DNA from: Acidaminococcus fermentans_A
GTDB taxonomy: Bacteria > Bacillota > Negativicutes > Acidaminococcales > Acidaminococcaceae
Assembly (NCBI RefSeq): GCF_052216985.1
Contig: NZ_JBQOUY010000004.1
Location: forward strand, 62,001 to 126,000
Reading direction: 5' to 3'
DNA: 64,000 nucleotides
Shown here: piece by piece, positions 53,604-61,289 of the stretch
How the letters are laid out: every line of letters starts with the position of its first letter
Numbering within the stretch: position 1 is the stretch's first letter
Position numbers and translations under genes: made by a program
The notes under the pieces: model-generated
What the model was told of the DNA's origin: nothing
Database searches by the model: none
The model's input: the letters and a program-made list of their open reading frames with translations, nothing else

Positions 53604-54875
53604 TTATTTCATGAATACAGTGGTGACGGCCGGAATATAAGTTACAGAAGCCAGGACGGCCAGAAGTGCACCGATCAAAAAGATCAGTTCCTTGGAGAGG
53701 GCTTCCATCTTCACTTTGGAAATGGCGGTAGCCACAAATAGGTTGATCCCATAGGGCGGGGTGCAGAATCCGATGGCCAGGTTCATGGTCAGCATGATCC
53801 CGAAAGTGACGGGGTTCATGCCAAATTTCTTGCAGATGGGCAGCAGGATGGGGGTCAGGATGATGGTGGCGGGGATGTTGTCGATGAACATACCGACGAT
53901 CAGCAGGAACAGGTTCACCATCAGCAGGATGACCACGCCATTGTTGCTGATCCCGGTGATGAAGGCTGCAATCTTCAGGGGGATCTGTTCCATGGTCAAC
54001 AGAGCAGCAAAGGCGGTGGAAAGGCCTACCATGAAGGTGGTGGCGCCGTTGATGACGATAGCATCTTTCAGGGATTTATAGGTGGAAGAGGCATCCAGTT
54101 CTTTGTAGACGAAACGTCCTACGATGTAGGAATAAACCACAGAAACCACGGCTGCTTCCGTGGGGGTGAATTTGCCAGAATAGATCCCACCCAGGATGAT
54201 TACAGGGGACAGGATGGCCCAGATGGCGTCCTGGAAGGTATGGACGATCTTGCTGAACGAGGCCCTTTCCGTGCTGCCCCGATAGCCCCTCTTTTTCGAG
54301 ACGATGAAGCAGACGATTATCAGGGCAACCCCCATCAGGATCCCCGGCAGGAAACCAGCTGTGAACAGATTGGTGATGGAAGCCCCGGAGACCACTCCGT
54401 AAATGACGAAGGGGACGGACGGGGGGATGATGACACCGATGGTGCCGGCAGCGGCGGTCAGCGCAGCGGAAAAAGGCTTGCTGTAGCCATGTTCCACCAT
54501 CTGGGGAATCATGAAGGCCCCTACGGCAGAAACCGTAGCCACGGCTGAACCGGAAATGGCAGCAAAGAACATGCAGACCACGATGGTGACCATGCCCAGG
54601 CCTCCGGTAATGTGCCCGATGAAACATTCAAAGAAATTCACCAGACGCTTGGCAATCCCGCCACCGCTCATCAGGTTCCCAGCCAGCATGAAGAAGGGAA
54701 TGGCCAAAAGCGGGAAGGAATCCACCCCGGCGATGCTGTTCTGGGCAATCATCAAGGTGGGCATGGAAGTGAATTCCAGCATGGTGACCAGGGTGACGAT
54801 GCCGATGGCATATCCGATGGGGACACTGAGCATGAGAAGGATCAGGAAAAGTCCAAAAAGAAAAATCGCTTCCAT
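53604..54875 (-). CDS. dctM: TRAP transporter large membrane subunit (DctM)
   Basis: The 423-residue protein has about twelve helices. Family features are GVDSFPLLAIPFFMLAGNLMSGGGIAKRL, GSAVATVSAVGAFMIP, IGVIIPPSVPFVIYG and FTPTEAAVVSVVYS. It imports a carboxylate with sodium, fed by DctP and DctQ. It starts six bases after dctQ. Confidence 0.95.
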   Translation of the reverse strand: MEAIFLFGLFLILLMLSVPIGYAIGIVTLVTMLEFTSMPTLMIAQNSIAGVDSFPLLAIPFFMLAGNLMSGGGIAKRLVNFFECFIGHITGGLGMVTIVVCMFFAAISGSAVATVSAVGAFMIPQMVEHGYSKPFSAALTAAAGTIGVIIPPSVPFVIYGVVSGASITNLFTAGFLPGILMGVALIIVCFIVSKKRGYRGSTERASFSKIVHTFQDAIWAILSPVIILGGIYSGKFTPTEAAVVSVVYSYIVGRFVYKELDASSTYKSLKDAIVINGATTFMVGLSTAFAALLTMEQIPLKIAAFITGISNNGVVILLMVNLFLLIVGMFIDNIPATIILTPILLPICKKFGMNPVTFGIMLTMNLAIGFCTPPYGINLFVATAISKVKMEALSKELIFLIGALLAVLASVTYIPAVTTVFMK

Positions 54876-54881
54876 GGTCCG

Positions 54882-55376
54882 TTACACCTCCTTAAGGTCT
54901 GAACGGCCATAACGGATCTTGGTATACAGGCTGTATACAAGACGCAGGCTTAAAAAAAACGAGGCAACGGGCAGGGCCGCATAGACATAGGTCAGGGGCA
55001 GGCGCATCCCGGAGGAAAGGGTATGGCGGGAAGCCATGGACTGGCACAGGTCGAAGCCTTTGTAGGTAAGGAAGATGTTGAAAGCCAGCCACATGATATC
55101 CACCAGGATGTCCAGGATCCGGCAGGCCTTGGGCCCTGGGAGCCAGTGGTAGATCATCTCTACCCGGATGTGTTCATGATAGGCATAGGCCAGATCCGCC
55201 CCCAGCCAGATCTGCCAGATGAATACATAGCGGGATAATTCTTCGGACCAGGAAAGGGAAGAGTTGAAGGCCCCCCGCATGATGATCTGGGTAAAGATCA
55301 GCAGGGTATTGAAGACCAGGCTGAAGACCAGCAGCCGCTCTTCCAGAAAGGTCCACTTTTCCAGGAACTTATCCAT
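54882..55376 (-). CDS. dctQ: TRAP transporter small membrane subunit (DctQ)
   Basis: The 164-residue protein has four helices and the DctQ pattern SLSWSEELSRYVFIWQIWLGADLAYAYHEHIRVEM. ATG 55376 follows GAAAGGAGTG; the frame continues upstream to 55433 without a ribosome site. Its last codons contain a perfect 7-3-7 inverted repeat (54922-54938). Confidence 0.9.
   Translation of the reverse strand: MDKFLEKWTFLEERLLVFSLVFNTLLIFTQIIMRGAFNSSLSWSEELSRYVFIWQIWLGADLAYAYHEHIRVEMIYHWLPGPKACRILDILVDIMWLAFNIFLTYKGFDLCQSMASRHTLSSGMRLPLTYVYAALPVASFFLSLRLVYSLYTKIRYGRSDLKEV
54922..54938. promoter_or_regulatory. Second GTATACA-N3-TGTATAC site, inside dctQ
   Basis: This exact 7-3-7 inverted repeat matches the operator-like site at 58158-58174 and lies about 50 bases before dctM. 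Confidence 0.45.
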
Positions 55377-55409
55377 AGTCACTCCTTTCTTCCAGAAAAA
55401 GGGGAGAGA

Positions 55410-55438
55410 GGGGTGTGAACCAATTCTTTTCACACCCC
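55410..55438 (-). other. Intercistronic hairpin between dctP and dctQ
   Basis: GGGGTGTGAA / TTCACACCCC forms a ten-bp stem 17 bases past the dctP stop. Without a clear T run it could act as an mRNA stabiliser or partial terminator that keeps DctP in excess over the membrane subunits. Confidence 0.6.
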
Positions 55439-55455
55439 AACATTCTCCGACTCAA

Positions 55456-56481
55456 CTATTTATTGTATTTTTCGCAGAGGTCGAACAAGGCTTTGCCAAA
55501 TTTGGCCTGGTACTTGTCATACATGGGCTGCAGGGCTTTCCGCATGGCGGCTTTCTGATCTGCAGTCAGGATGTTGGTCTGGAGTTTGCCGATGGTTTCC
55601 AGATCTTTGATGGCCTTTTCATTGTCTTTCAGTTCCATCTTCCGCTGTTCATCTACGCATTTCTTGGCTTCTTCCTGGAGCAGTTTCTGATCATCTGCAC
55701 TCAGGGATTTGAATTTGGCATCATTCATCATGAAGGCCAGGAAGTTGTGGACGTGCTCATCGATGCTGGAATATTTCTGGACTTCATAGAATTTGTTGGC
55801 GAAAGTCAGGGAAGGCGGGTTTTCCTGGGCTTCTACTGTCCCCTGCTGCAGGCCGGTGTACAGTTCCGTGAAGCTCATGGGAGTGGGGTTGGCTCCCAGG
55901 GTCTTGTAATAGTCGATGAAGATCGGGCTTTCCATGACTCTCATCTTCAGGCCTTTCAGGTCTTCCGGCTTTTCGATGGGTTTCACTTTACTGGTGGTGC
56001 TCCGAGGACCATTGTAGGTGTATCCCAGGATGTCGATGCCCTTGGATTTGATCTTTTCCGAGAGCTGCTTGCCCACGTCGCCATCCATAGCCGCAAAGGC
56101 GGATTTGGCATCTTTGAACAGGTAGGGCATATCCAGGATGCCGAATTCATCACTGTAGGTGGTCAGGACGGAAGTGGAAGGAAGAGCCATATCCAGGGAA
56201 CCAGTGGCCACGGCTTCCATCAGCTGTACGTCCCCACCCAAAGCGCCGTTGGGATAGATCTCGATCTTCAGGCGGCCTTTGGATTTTTCTTCCACATTCT
56301 TTTTGAAGTTCAGCAGGGCTTTATGGGTGGAGCGGTCTTCCGGTTCTACATGGCCGATCTTCAGGGTCACAGCGGAACCCTTACCGCCGCCTCCCTTGTC
56401 GCTGCCACCGCCGCAGCCGGTCAGCGCACCGATAGAAATCATAGCCGTCATCGCCAGGACAAACAGTTTGGATTTTTTCAT
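55456..56481 (-). CDS. dctP: TRAP transporter substrate-binding lipoprotein (DctP)
   Basis: The 341-residue protein has a lipoprotein signal with lipobox LTGC followed by a Gly-rich linker. It then shows the DctP fold: TLKIGHVEPEDRSTHKALLNF, EIYPNGALGGDVQLMEAVATGSLDMAL and the carboxylate-binding Arg in LKGLKMRVMESPIF. The ligand is probably an organic acid. Bacterial TRAP proteins of this type are usually free, so the lipid anchor fits a Firmicute-derived envelope. Confidence 0.93.
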   Translation of the reverse strand: MKKSKLFVLAMTAMISIGALTGCGGGSDKGGGGKGSAVTLKIGHVEPEDRSTHKALLNFKKNVEEKSKGRLKIEIYPNGALGGDVQLMEAVATGSLDMALPSTSVLTTYSDEFGILDMPYLFKDAKSAFAAMDGDVGKQLSEKIKSKGIDILGYTYNGPRSTTSKVKPIEKPEDLKGLKMRVMESPIFIDYYKTLGANPTPMSFTELYTGLQQGTVEAQENPPSLTFANKFYEVQKYSSIDEHVHNFLAFMMNDAKFKSLSADDQKLLQEEAKKCVDEQRKMELKDNEKAIKDLETIGKLQTNILTADQKAAMRKALQPMYDKYQAKFGKALFDLCEKYNK

Positions 56482-56520
56482 CGTAAAGCCTCCTTTAATG
56501 AACTGGACAATGTGAGTTGA

Positions 56521-56922
56521 TCACAGAATTTTTATCAGACCTGCATCTGCATCGATCTCGATGGTATCGTTTTCCTTCACTTCCTGATAAAAGGCGGGAT
56601 CCACCTGATCCACCATGGGGATCTCAAAGAGGATGGCACTGGTGACCAGCACCGTATCCGGCCGCTGGACGATCATCCCTTTGGGCTGATTGTGCTGCTT
56701 CATCAGTTGGAAGAGGCCATCAGCCTGGACCACGCTGCTGCCTTTCCCACTGGGGAAAATCATGATCTTTCCGGTGATGCTCTTTCCTTCCAGGCTATGT
56801 TCTTTTTCGATGACAGTCCCTGTTTTCGGATCGATCAGATAGAACATCACATCATCGGTGGAAACGATGGCTGGACCTTCCGTCTTGCCTTCAGAAATTT
56901 TATGACAGGTAAACGTCTTCAT
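56521..56922 (-). CDS. Aconitase X small (swivel) subunit, DUF126
   Basis: The 133-residue protein is the swivel half of a two-subunit aconitase X. It keeps KISEGKTEGPAIVSTDDVMFYLIDPKTG, the active-site Ser region IMIFPSGKGSSVVQADGLFQL, and SAILFEIPMVD. It adjoins the large-subunit gene with no gap. Confidence 0.92.
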   Translation of the reverse strand: MKTFTCHKISEGKTEGPAIVSTDDVMFYLIDPKTGTVIEKEHSLEGKSITGKIMIFPSGKGSSVVQADGLFQLMKQHNQPKGMIVQRPDTVLVTSAILFEIPMVDQVDPAFYQEVKENDTIEIDADAGLIKIL

Positions 56923-58128
56923 TTATTTCACCTCCCCGGTCAGGGCTGCGTCAATGCAGGTATCGAGATTGCGGATGACGAAATGGATGCCCCGCCGCTG
57001 AGGGTAGTAGGCACATTTCGGAGATTCGGTGATGCCGATCTTTCCTTTCAGGAAATGCCAGCAGGGCTGATCCGGGCAGGTATCCGGTACGATATGGGCA
57101 CCATAAGGCTCCAGCTGATCGTAAATGCCGGTCCGTTTGGCCATGGCCAGCACATGTTCTCCCGTCAGGATCCACATAGGGATGGCCAGTTTGCGGCCGT
57201 TGATCTTTTTTGCGATGTACTGACATTCGTTCAAGGTGAAATGTGGGCATCCGAACATGGCGAAATCCACAGGCCGAGGTGTATCTACCGAGATTTCATC
57301 CAGGACCTCTGCCAGGTCTTCATTGGTAATGGTGACCACCCGTTCCGGTTCCTTTCCGCCGAAGGCTGTCTCTACATCCGGTGCTTCCGGAGTGAAGCCG
57401 GGGATGTGGTACATATCATAGCAGCCGGAAGTGTTCAGCTCAGCCCCCAGATTCCGCAGGGCTTCCTTGGAAATGGTCTTGGGAAGGCCGGTGAAGACAG
57501 GGATCCCATGGCCGATCTTTTTTCCGCACATGCCCAGGATATGGTAATCGGCATCGCAGGTCATATCTGCTTCCACATTGACCAGGATGTTCCCATAGCG
57601 GTTCTCATCCAGCAGCAGGCCATATTCTGGCACATAGCCTGTGATGGAAGCAAAAAGTGCGGAGTTGGCGCCTTCCCGGTTGGAGCGGGCTCCCCAGATG
57701 GCGTTGACGAAGGGCGTGGCACTGGATTCAGAGAAAGCGCAGATTTCTCCGAACAGGGGGACGTTGGTATCGATATAAGGGGTGCAGTTGTAACTCAGCT
57801 CAGCCCCCAGTGTCCGATAAGCCTTGTCCGTCCGTTCCATCATGGCATAGTCATCGTCCGTAATGGTCCCTAGGGCTTTGAAGTAGCTGAGACAGAAACC
57901 TGGGTTGACTGTAGGACGGACCCGGCATTTGGCTCCCAGGCTGACCATTTTCTCTGCCAGCCAGAGATCCGCATCCTGGTTGCTCAAGGCCACATGGGAC
58001 CGGGTGATGGGGACCATCCGCTTGGCTCCGAAAGATTCCCCGATGGCAACCTGGACTTTCATAGCCAGCTGGGCTCCCTGTCCATACTTGCCCTCCAACA
58101 AATCTTTTTGATCCTGCGTTAATTCCAT
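56923..58128 (-). CDS. Aconitase X catalytic subunit, DUF521
   Basis: The 401-residue protein matches the large subunit of aconitase X. Candidate iron-sulphur ligands are the Cys residues in ILGMCGKKIGHG, MFGCPHF, and TCPDQPC or SPKCAYY near the C-terminus. Substrate-loop segments are VPITRSHVALSNQDADLW and SNREGANSALFASITGYVPEYG. Known members dehydrate cis-3-hydroxy-L-proline (bacteria) or phosphomevalonate (archaea). Neither pathway's other enzymes are here, so the substrate, imported by the adjacent TRAP system, is open. It is the first gene of the operon. Confidence 0.92.
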   Translation of the reverse strand: MELTQDQKDLLEGKYGQGAQLAMKVQVAIGESFGAKRMVPITRSHVALSNQDADLWLAEKMVSLGAKCRVRPTVNPGFCLSYFKALGTITDDDYAMMERTDKAYRTLGAELSYNCTPYIDTNVPLFGEICAFSESSATPFVNAIWGARSNREGANSALFASITGYVPEYGLLLDENRYGNILVNVEADMTCDADYHILGMCGKKIGHGIPVFTGLPKTISKEALRNLGAELNTSGCYDMYHIPGFTPEAPDVETAFGGKEPERVVTITNEDLAEVLDEISVDTPRPVDFAMFGCPHFTLNECQYIAKKINGRKLAIPMWILTGEHVLAMAKRTGIYDQLEPYGAHIVPDTCPDQPCWHFLKGKIGITESPKCAYYPQRRGIHFVIRNLDTCIDAALTGEVK

Positions 58129-58452
58129 GGATTTTTCCCTCCCTTTTTGTGTTTCTGGTATACAGGTTGTATGCAGCTTCTATGAGTACTATACCGAAAA
58201 AAATGAAAAAACTGCAATAATGTACGGGATATAAGTGGCTAACTTGCTGCGTCAATTGATTTTTATGAATAAAATGTAAAAAAAATAATATTTTTTTAAG
58301 ACTATATGAACTATAAATATAAAACTAAATATAAAATTCGGCAAATATCGGCACGAAACTCGGCGTATCCTGCTTATCTTTCGCTTGCTGAAAACCCAAT
58401 TGTATTTAGTTATCGCAAAATTCGTGCAATACTCTGGCCATGGAAGGCAAAA
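58129..58452 (-). promoter_or_regulatory. Aconitase X operon promoter and GntR-type operator
   Basis: On the minus strand TTGCAG (58212-58217), an 18-base spacer and TATAGT (58188-58193) form a promoter. GTATACA-N3-TGTATGC (58158-58174) lies just downstream, about +8 to +24, the right place for repression by the operon's GntR protein. The rest, to 58452, is AT-rich with no gene. Confidence 0.65.
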
Positions 58453-58480
58453 AGACATAAAATATTCTGAAGAATATAAT
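58452..58480 (+). promoter_or_regulatory. chrA promoter with overlapping dyad
   Basis: AAGACA (58452-58457), a 17-base spacer and TATAAT (58475-58480) are present. A perfect inverted repeat ATATTCT-GA-AGAATAT (58462-58477) overlaps the spacer and -10 and may be an operator. Confidence 0.5.
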
Positions 58481-58569
58481 ATACAGTATACCATGTCCAA
58501 AGAGAGCGCAGAAAAGCTATATTTTTAAAAAGAAATGCGCTACAATAAAAAACATGGGAGGTAGGGAGA

Positions 58570-59106
58570 ATGCCATCATTATGGAAATTGTTCGTGGTTT
58601 TTGCCCGGATCGGGGGCGTGACCTTTGGCGGAGGGATGGCCATGCTGCCCATCCTGCAGTCGGATATCGTGGAGCGTTACCATTGGGCCACAGAAGAAGA
58701 GCTGACGGACTATTATGCGGTGGGACAGTGTACCCCAGGCATCATTGCTGTCAACGTGGCTACCTTCATCGGGTATAAGGAGAGAGGAACCATCGGGGGG
58801 ATCGTAGCGACCTTAGGGGTGGTGTTCCCTTCTCTGGTGATCATTTCGATCCTGGCGGCAGGGTTGGCGAATCTGTCAGATTATCCGGCGGTGAAAGATG
58901 CCTTTGCTGGGATCCGTGTGTGTGTCTGCATCCTGATCTTCAATGCAGTGTCCAAACTGGCTAGGAGCGCCATCGTGGACTGGCTGACCATCGGTGTCTT
59001 CCTGGTGGTGCTGGGCATCAATATGTTCACCGATGTTTCTCCTGTGGTACTGGTCATTTTTGCAGGTATGGTGGGGCTGTGGGGGAAATTAGGACTGAAA
59101 AAATAA
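58570..59106 (+). CDS. Short-chain chromate transporter (ChrA-type), single half
   Basis: The 178-residue membrane protein has about five helices and the CHR motif FARIGGVTFGGGMAMLPILQSDIVERYHWATEEELTDYYAVGQCTPGIIAVNVATFIGYK. Short ChrA proteins normally come as a tandem pair of halves; only one is here. It might form a homodimer or pair with a half encoded elsewhere. GGGAGG precedes the ATG. Confidence 0.88.
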   Translation: MPSLWKLFVVFARIGGVTFGGGMAMLPILQSDIVERYHWATEEELTDYYAVGQCTPGIIAVNVATFIGYKERGTIGGIVATLGVVFPSLVIISILAAGLANLSDYPAVKDAFAGIRVCVCILIFNAVSKLARSAIVDWLTIGVFLVVLGINMFTDVSPVVLVIFAGMVGLWGKLGLKK

Positions 59107-59136
59107 AGAGGTTGTTGCGCTTGCAACAACCTCTTT
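59105..59136. terminator. Bidirectional terminator (GTTGTTGC type)
   Basis: AAAGAGGTTGTTGC / GCAACAACCTCTTT is a 14-bp perfect stem with a four-base loop between convergent genes. Confidence 0.9.
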
Positions 59137-59140
59137 ATTT

Positions 59141-59989
59141 TTACTGATCCTGTTCAACCACCTTATCCACAATGCTGTTCAAGGCTTTGCGGCTGGCTTC
59201 GCTGATGTTTTCCAGGGGATTCCCTGCGTCTTCTGCAGCTACCACCTGGGGATCGATGGGAATCCGGCCCAGGAAAGGCAGGCCTTTTTCCTCGGCCAGG
59301 GCTTTGCCGCCGCCGGCTTTGAAAATATCTACTTCCTGGCCGCAGTGGGGGCAGACGAATCCGCTCATGTTCTCGATGATGCCCCGGACCGGAATATGGC
59401 CCAGCTGGCAGAAGCTCAGGGATTTCCGCACATCGGCCAGGGCCACTTTCTGGGGTGTGGTCACGATGATGGCTTCCGCATCTTTGATGGTCTGGACTAC
59501 TGTCAAAGGTTCATCCCCGGTGCCCGGAGGGCAGTCGATGATCAGGTAGTCCAAAGGATCCCATTTGGTGTCGCTCATGAACTGCCGGATGGCACCCACT
59601 TTCAGAGGACCCCGCCAGATCAGGGCATCGTCCTGCTGGGCCAGGAACCCCTGGGCGGATAAGAATTCCAGATGGTCGCTGTAGCGGAAGGGGACCAGTT
59701 TTTCTCCTTCCACCTGGACATGCTTGTCCATATAACCCAGCATACCAGCTACGCTGGGGCCGTGGAGGTCCACATCCATCAGGCCCACCTGATAGCCCCG
59801 TTCGCTGAGGAGCAGGGCCAGGTCTACGGAAACCGTGCTTTTGCCCACGCCGCCTTTGCCGCTCATGACGACGATCTTATGTTTGACATGCTGCAGGAAA
59901 TCGGCAATGGCCACATCCTGCGGGTTCTGCTTCGGATTGGATTCACAGCCGGAGCAGTGAGAATGATCGCAGTGATCACATTCGCTCAT
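59141..59989 (-). CDS. Mrp/NBP35-family P-loop iron-sulphur carrier
   Basis: The protein is about 282 residues, starting MSECDHCDHSHCSGCESN, a Cys/His-rich N-terminus that could bind an Fe-S cluster. The P-loop has a deviant Walker A MSGKGGVGKSTVS, then DVDLHGPSVAGMLG, DYLIIDCPPGTGDEP, and the C-terminal CPHCG pair that carries the transferable cluster at the dimer interface. ATG 59989 follows GGGAGG; a TTG six codons earlier is not preferred. It is transcribed alone. Confidence 0.93.
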   Translation of the reverse strand: MSECDHCDHSHCSGCESNPKQNPQDVAIADFLQHVKHKIVVMSGKGGVGKSTVSVDLALLLSERGYQVGLMDVDLHGPSVAGMLGYMDKHVQVEGEKLVPFRYSDHLEFLSAQGFLAQQDDALIWRGPLKVGAIRQFMSDTKWDPLDYLIIDCPPGTGDEPLTVVQTIKDAEAIIVTTPQKVALADVRKSLSFCQLGHIPVRGIIENMSGFVCPHCGQEVDIFKAGGGKALAEEKGLPFLGRIPIDPQVVAAEDAGNPLENISEASRKALNSIVDKVVEQDQ

Positions 59990-60078
59990 TGAAAAAACCT
60001 CCCTCAAGGTAAACAGTTATCAACCTGTCCCTATTATAGGAAAAAATCCAACTGAATGCAATCGGGTTACATTATAGT

Positions 60079-60215
60079 AAGAAGTCAGAAACGGTCCTGC
60101 AGGCCTTGAGATGTCAGACGTCAGTTTTATTCGATATAGCAGTACGCCCGTGCTTATCGCGGGTCAAGCTGATGTCTGACTTCTGATAGGCCCGCAAGGG
60201 CCGGTCTGACTTCTT
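60079..60215. repeat. Dispersed long inverted repeat, copy C
   Basis: The arms at 60079-60127 and 60164-60215 are imperfect reverse complements with inner GGCC-type mini hairpins. It aligns end to end with 30371-30507; one arm also matches 23359-23408. Confidence 0.72.
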
Positions 60216-60316
60216 ATCCAAGCAATCCAAAACTTCCCCTGACTTGTAAGTCAAAAACAGTGTATAATAGGAGAAAGAAAATCCGGGTGCCTCGGTACCC
60301 ACAAGGAGTGAAGGAT

Positions 60317-60919
60317 ATGCAGTGGAAAAAAACAATGGCACTGGCGCTCATGGCAGTGCTGTGTACTGCCCCGGGCTACGCAGCGGAACGGATGAGACTG
60401 GCGGATGGAGAACTTTTTGTTTCAGAACGAGTGGTCAAAGATGGCAGGGTCATCTATCAGGCCGCTGATGCCCATAAGGATTGGGAACATGACAGCGAAA
60501 AGGCAGTCCCCGGTCTGGTCTGCACGGCGTTCATCCCTCCCAAAGCCGGACAGGATGCTCCGGAACTGGCCAGCATCAAGAAGCTGACCACCCAGCAGGA
60601 AAAAATCCAGCAGGCCCGCCGCCGGTATTCCGGTGCTTCCTACGCCAACCGATTGGTACTGTATGCGTCCATGGATACCAACGGACAGAACGGGAAACTG
60701 GCCATCACCAAGGCAGAGCTGTTCGGCCGTCTGCTGAATGTGACGGTAGCCATCCAGGATCCTTCTGGCCTCCAGGATGACGGCAGTGAAGCCCTCAGCG
60801 AAGAGCATGTGGTGACCATCCCGGAAAAGAAATTGCCCCGGTTCGGCAACCTGCGGGTACGGTTCTCTGACACCACAGGCCATGCCCTGGAAGATTTGGA
60901 TGTAGTGTTGGATAGATAG
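60317..60919 (+). CDS. Exported protein of unknown function
   Basis: The 200-residue protein has a signal peptide (MQWKKTMALALMAVLCTAPGYAAE, cut near GYA). I do not recognise the mature part; NRLVLYASMDTNGQNGKLAITKAELFGRLLNVTVAIQDPSG has a faint resemblance to PrcB C-terminal domains, too weak to use. ATG 60317 follows AAGGAGTGAAGGAT, and the frame's earlier ATG at 60260 lacks a site. It is probably periplasmic and has its own promoter. Confidence 0.75.
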   Translation: MQWKKTMALALMAVLCTAPGYAAERMRLADGELFVSERVVKDGRVIYQAADAHKDWEHDSEKAVPGLVCTAFIPPKAGQDAPELASIKKLTTQQEKIQQARRRYSGASYANRLVLYASMDTNGQNGKLAITKAELFGRLLNVTVAIQDPSGLQDDGSEALSEEHVVTIPEKKLPRFGNLRVRFSDTTGHALEDLDVVLDR

Positions 60920-60979
60920 CACGACCCTGTAACTATCGATACATATTTTCGTTTCAATATGGTGGGAATCATTTCCCCA

Positions 60980-61008
60980 TTGACGGATTTTGTAAACAGG
61001 AGTATTAT
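60980..61008 (+). promoter_or_regulatory. aroF operon promoter
   Basis: TTGACG (60980-60985), a 17-base spacer and TATTAT (61003-61008) precede the leader-peptide gene. Confidence 0.75.
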
Positions 61009-61041
61009 ATACGCATTCCAATGTATAAAGGCGGTTTGAAT

Positions 61042-61167
61042 ATGACTCTTTCCACTATGAACTGGGGAACTGCATATGGCTTCTACTTTACCCAGAGCTA
61101 TTATTTTAGCTTTGGTTATTTTGGTTGCCATGAACTGCATGCTTGTCCAGCCGTGAAGAGAGACTGA
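61042..61167 (+). CDS. Aromatic leader peptide (attenuation peptide) of the aroF operon
   Basis: A 41-residue open frame begins at ATG 61042, seven bases after AAAGGCGG. Residues 8-27 read WGTAYGFYFTQSYYFSFGYF: ten of the sixteen residues 12-27 are Phe or Tyr (five each), with one Trp just before. The frame ends 35 bases before a terminator hairpin, which itself lies 57 bases before the DAHP synthase gene. This is the layout of ribosome-mediated attenuation by charged tRNA-Phe/Tyr. It is too short for routine gene calling. Confidence 0.85.
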   Translation: MTLSTMNWGTAYGFYFTQSYYFSFGYFGCHELHACPAVKRD

Positions 61168-61232
61168 TGCTCCGGATCTCCGGAGGTTCCCATTGAACCG
61201 TAAAGCAGACTCCTTGCGAGTCTGCTTTTTTT
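61168..61232 (+). terminator. Attenuator terminator of the aroF operon
   Basis: AAAGCAGACTC-cttgc-GAGTCTGCTTT (61202-61228) has an 11-bp stem and a seven-T run. Two small hairpins precede it (CTCCGGA/TCCGGAG at 61171-61186; GGTTC/GAACC near 61187-61201). I did not identify an antiterminator with certainty. Confidence 0.88.
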
Positions 61233-61289
61233 GTGCAGAGGGCTTTTGTAAAAGTAGAATGGTAGGAAAGAAGAACAGGAGGAAACAAC

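Noticed and set aside
55264..57873. Plus-strand frames of about 400 codons opposite dctP and aconitase X
   Set aside because: They are antisense shadows without domains or start signals.
58252..58500. Minus-strand 82-codon frame in the AT-rich gap before chrA
   Set aside because: It is a low-complexity Phe/Ile/Tyr-rich translation of AT-rich DNA that overlaps both promoters.
61021..61041. Earlier in-frame ATG (61021) as start of the aroF leader peptide
   Set aside because: It lies within about six bases of the predicted transcript start, leaving no room for a ribosome site; 61042 has AAAGGCGG in place.
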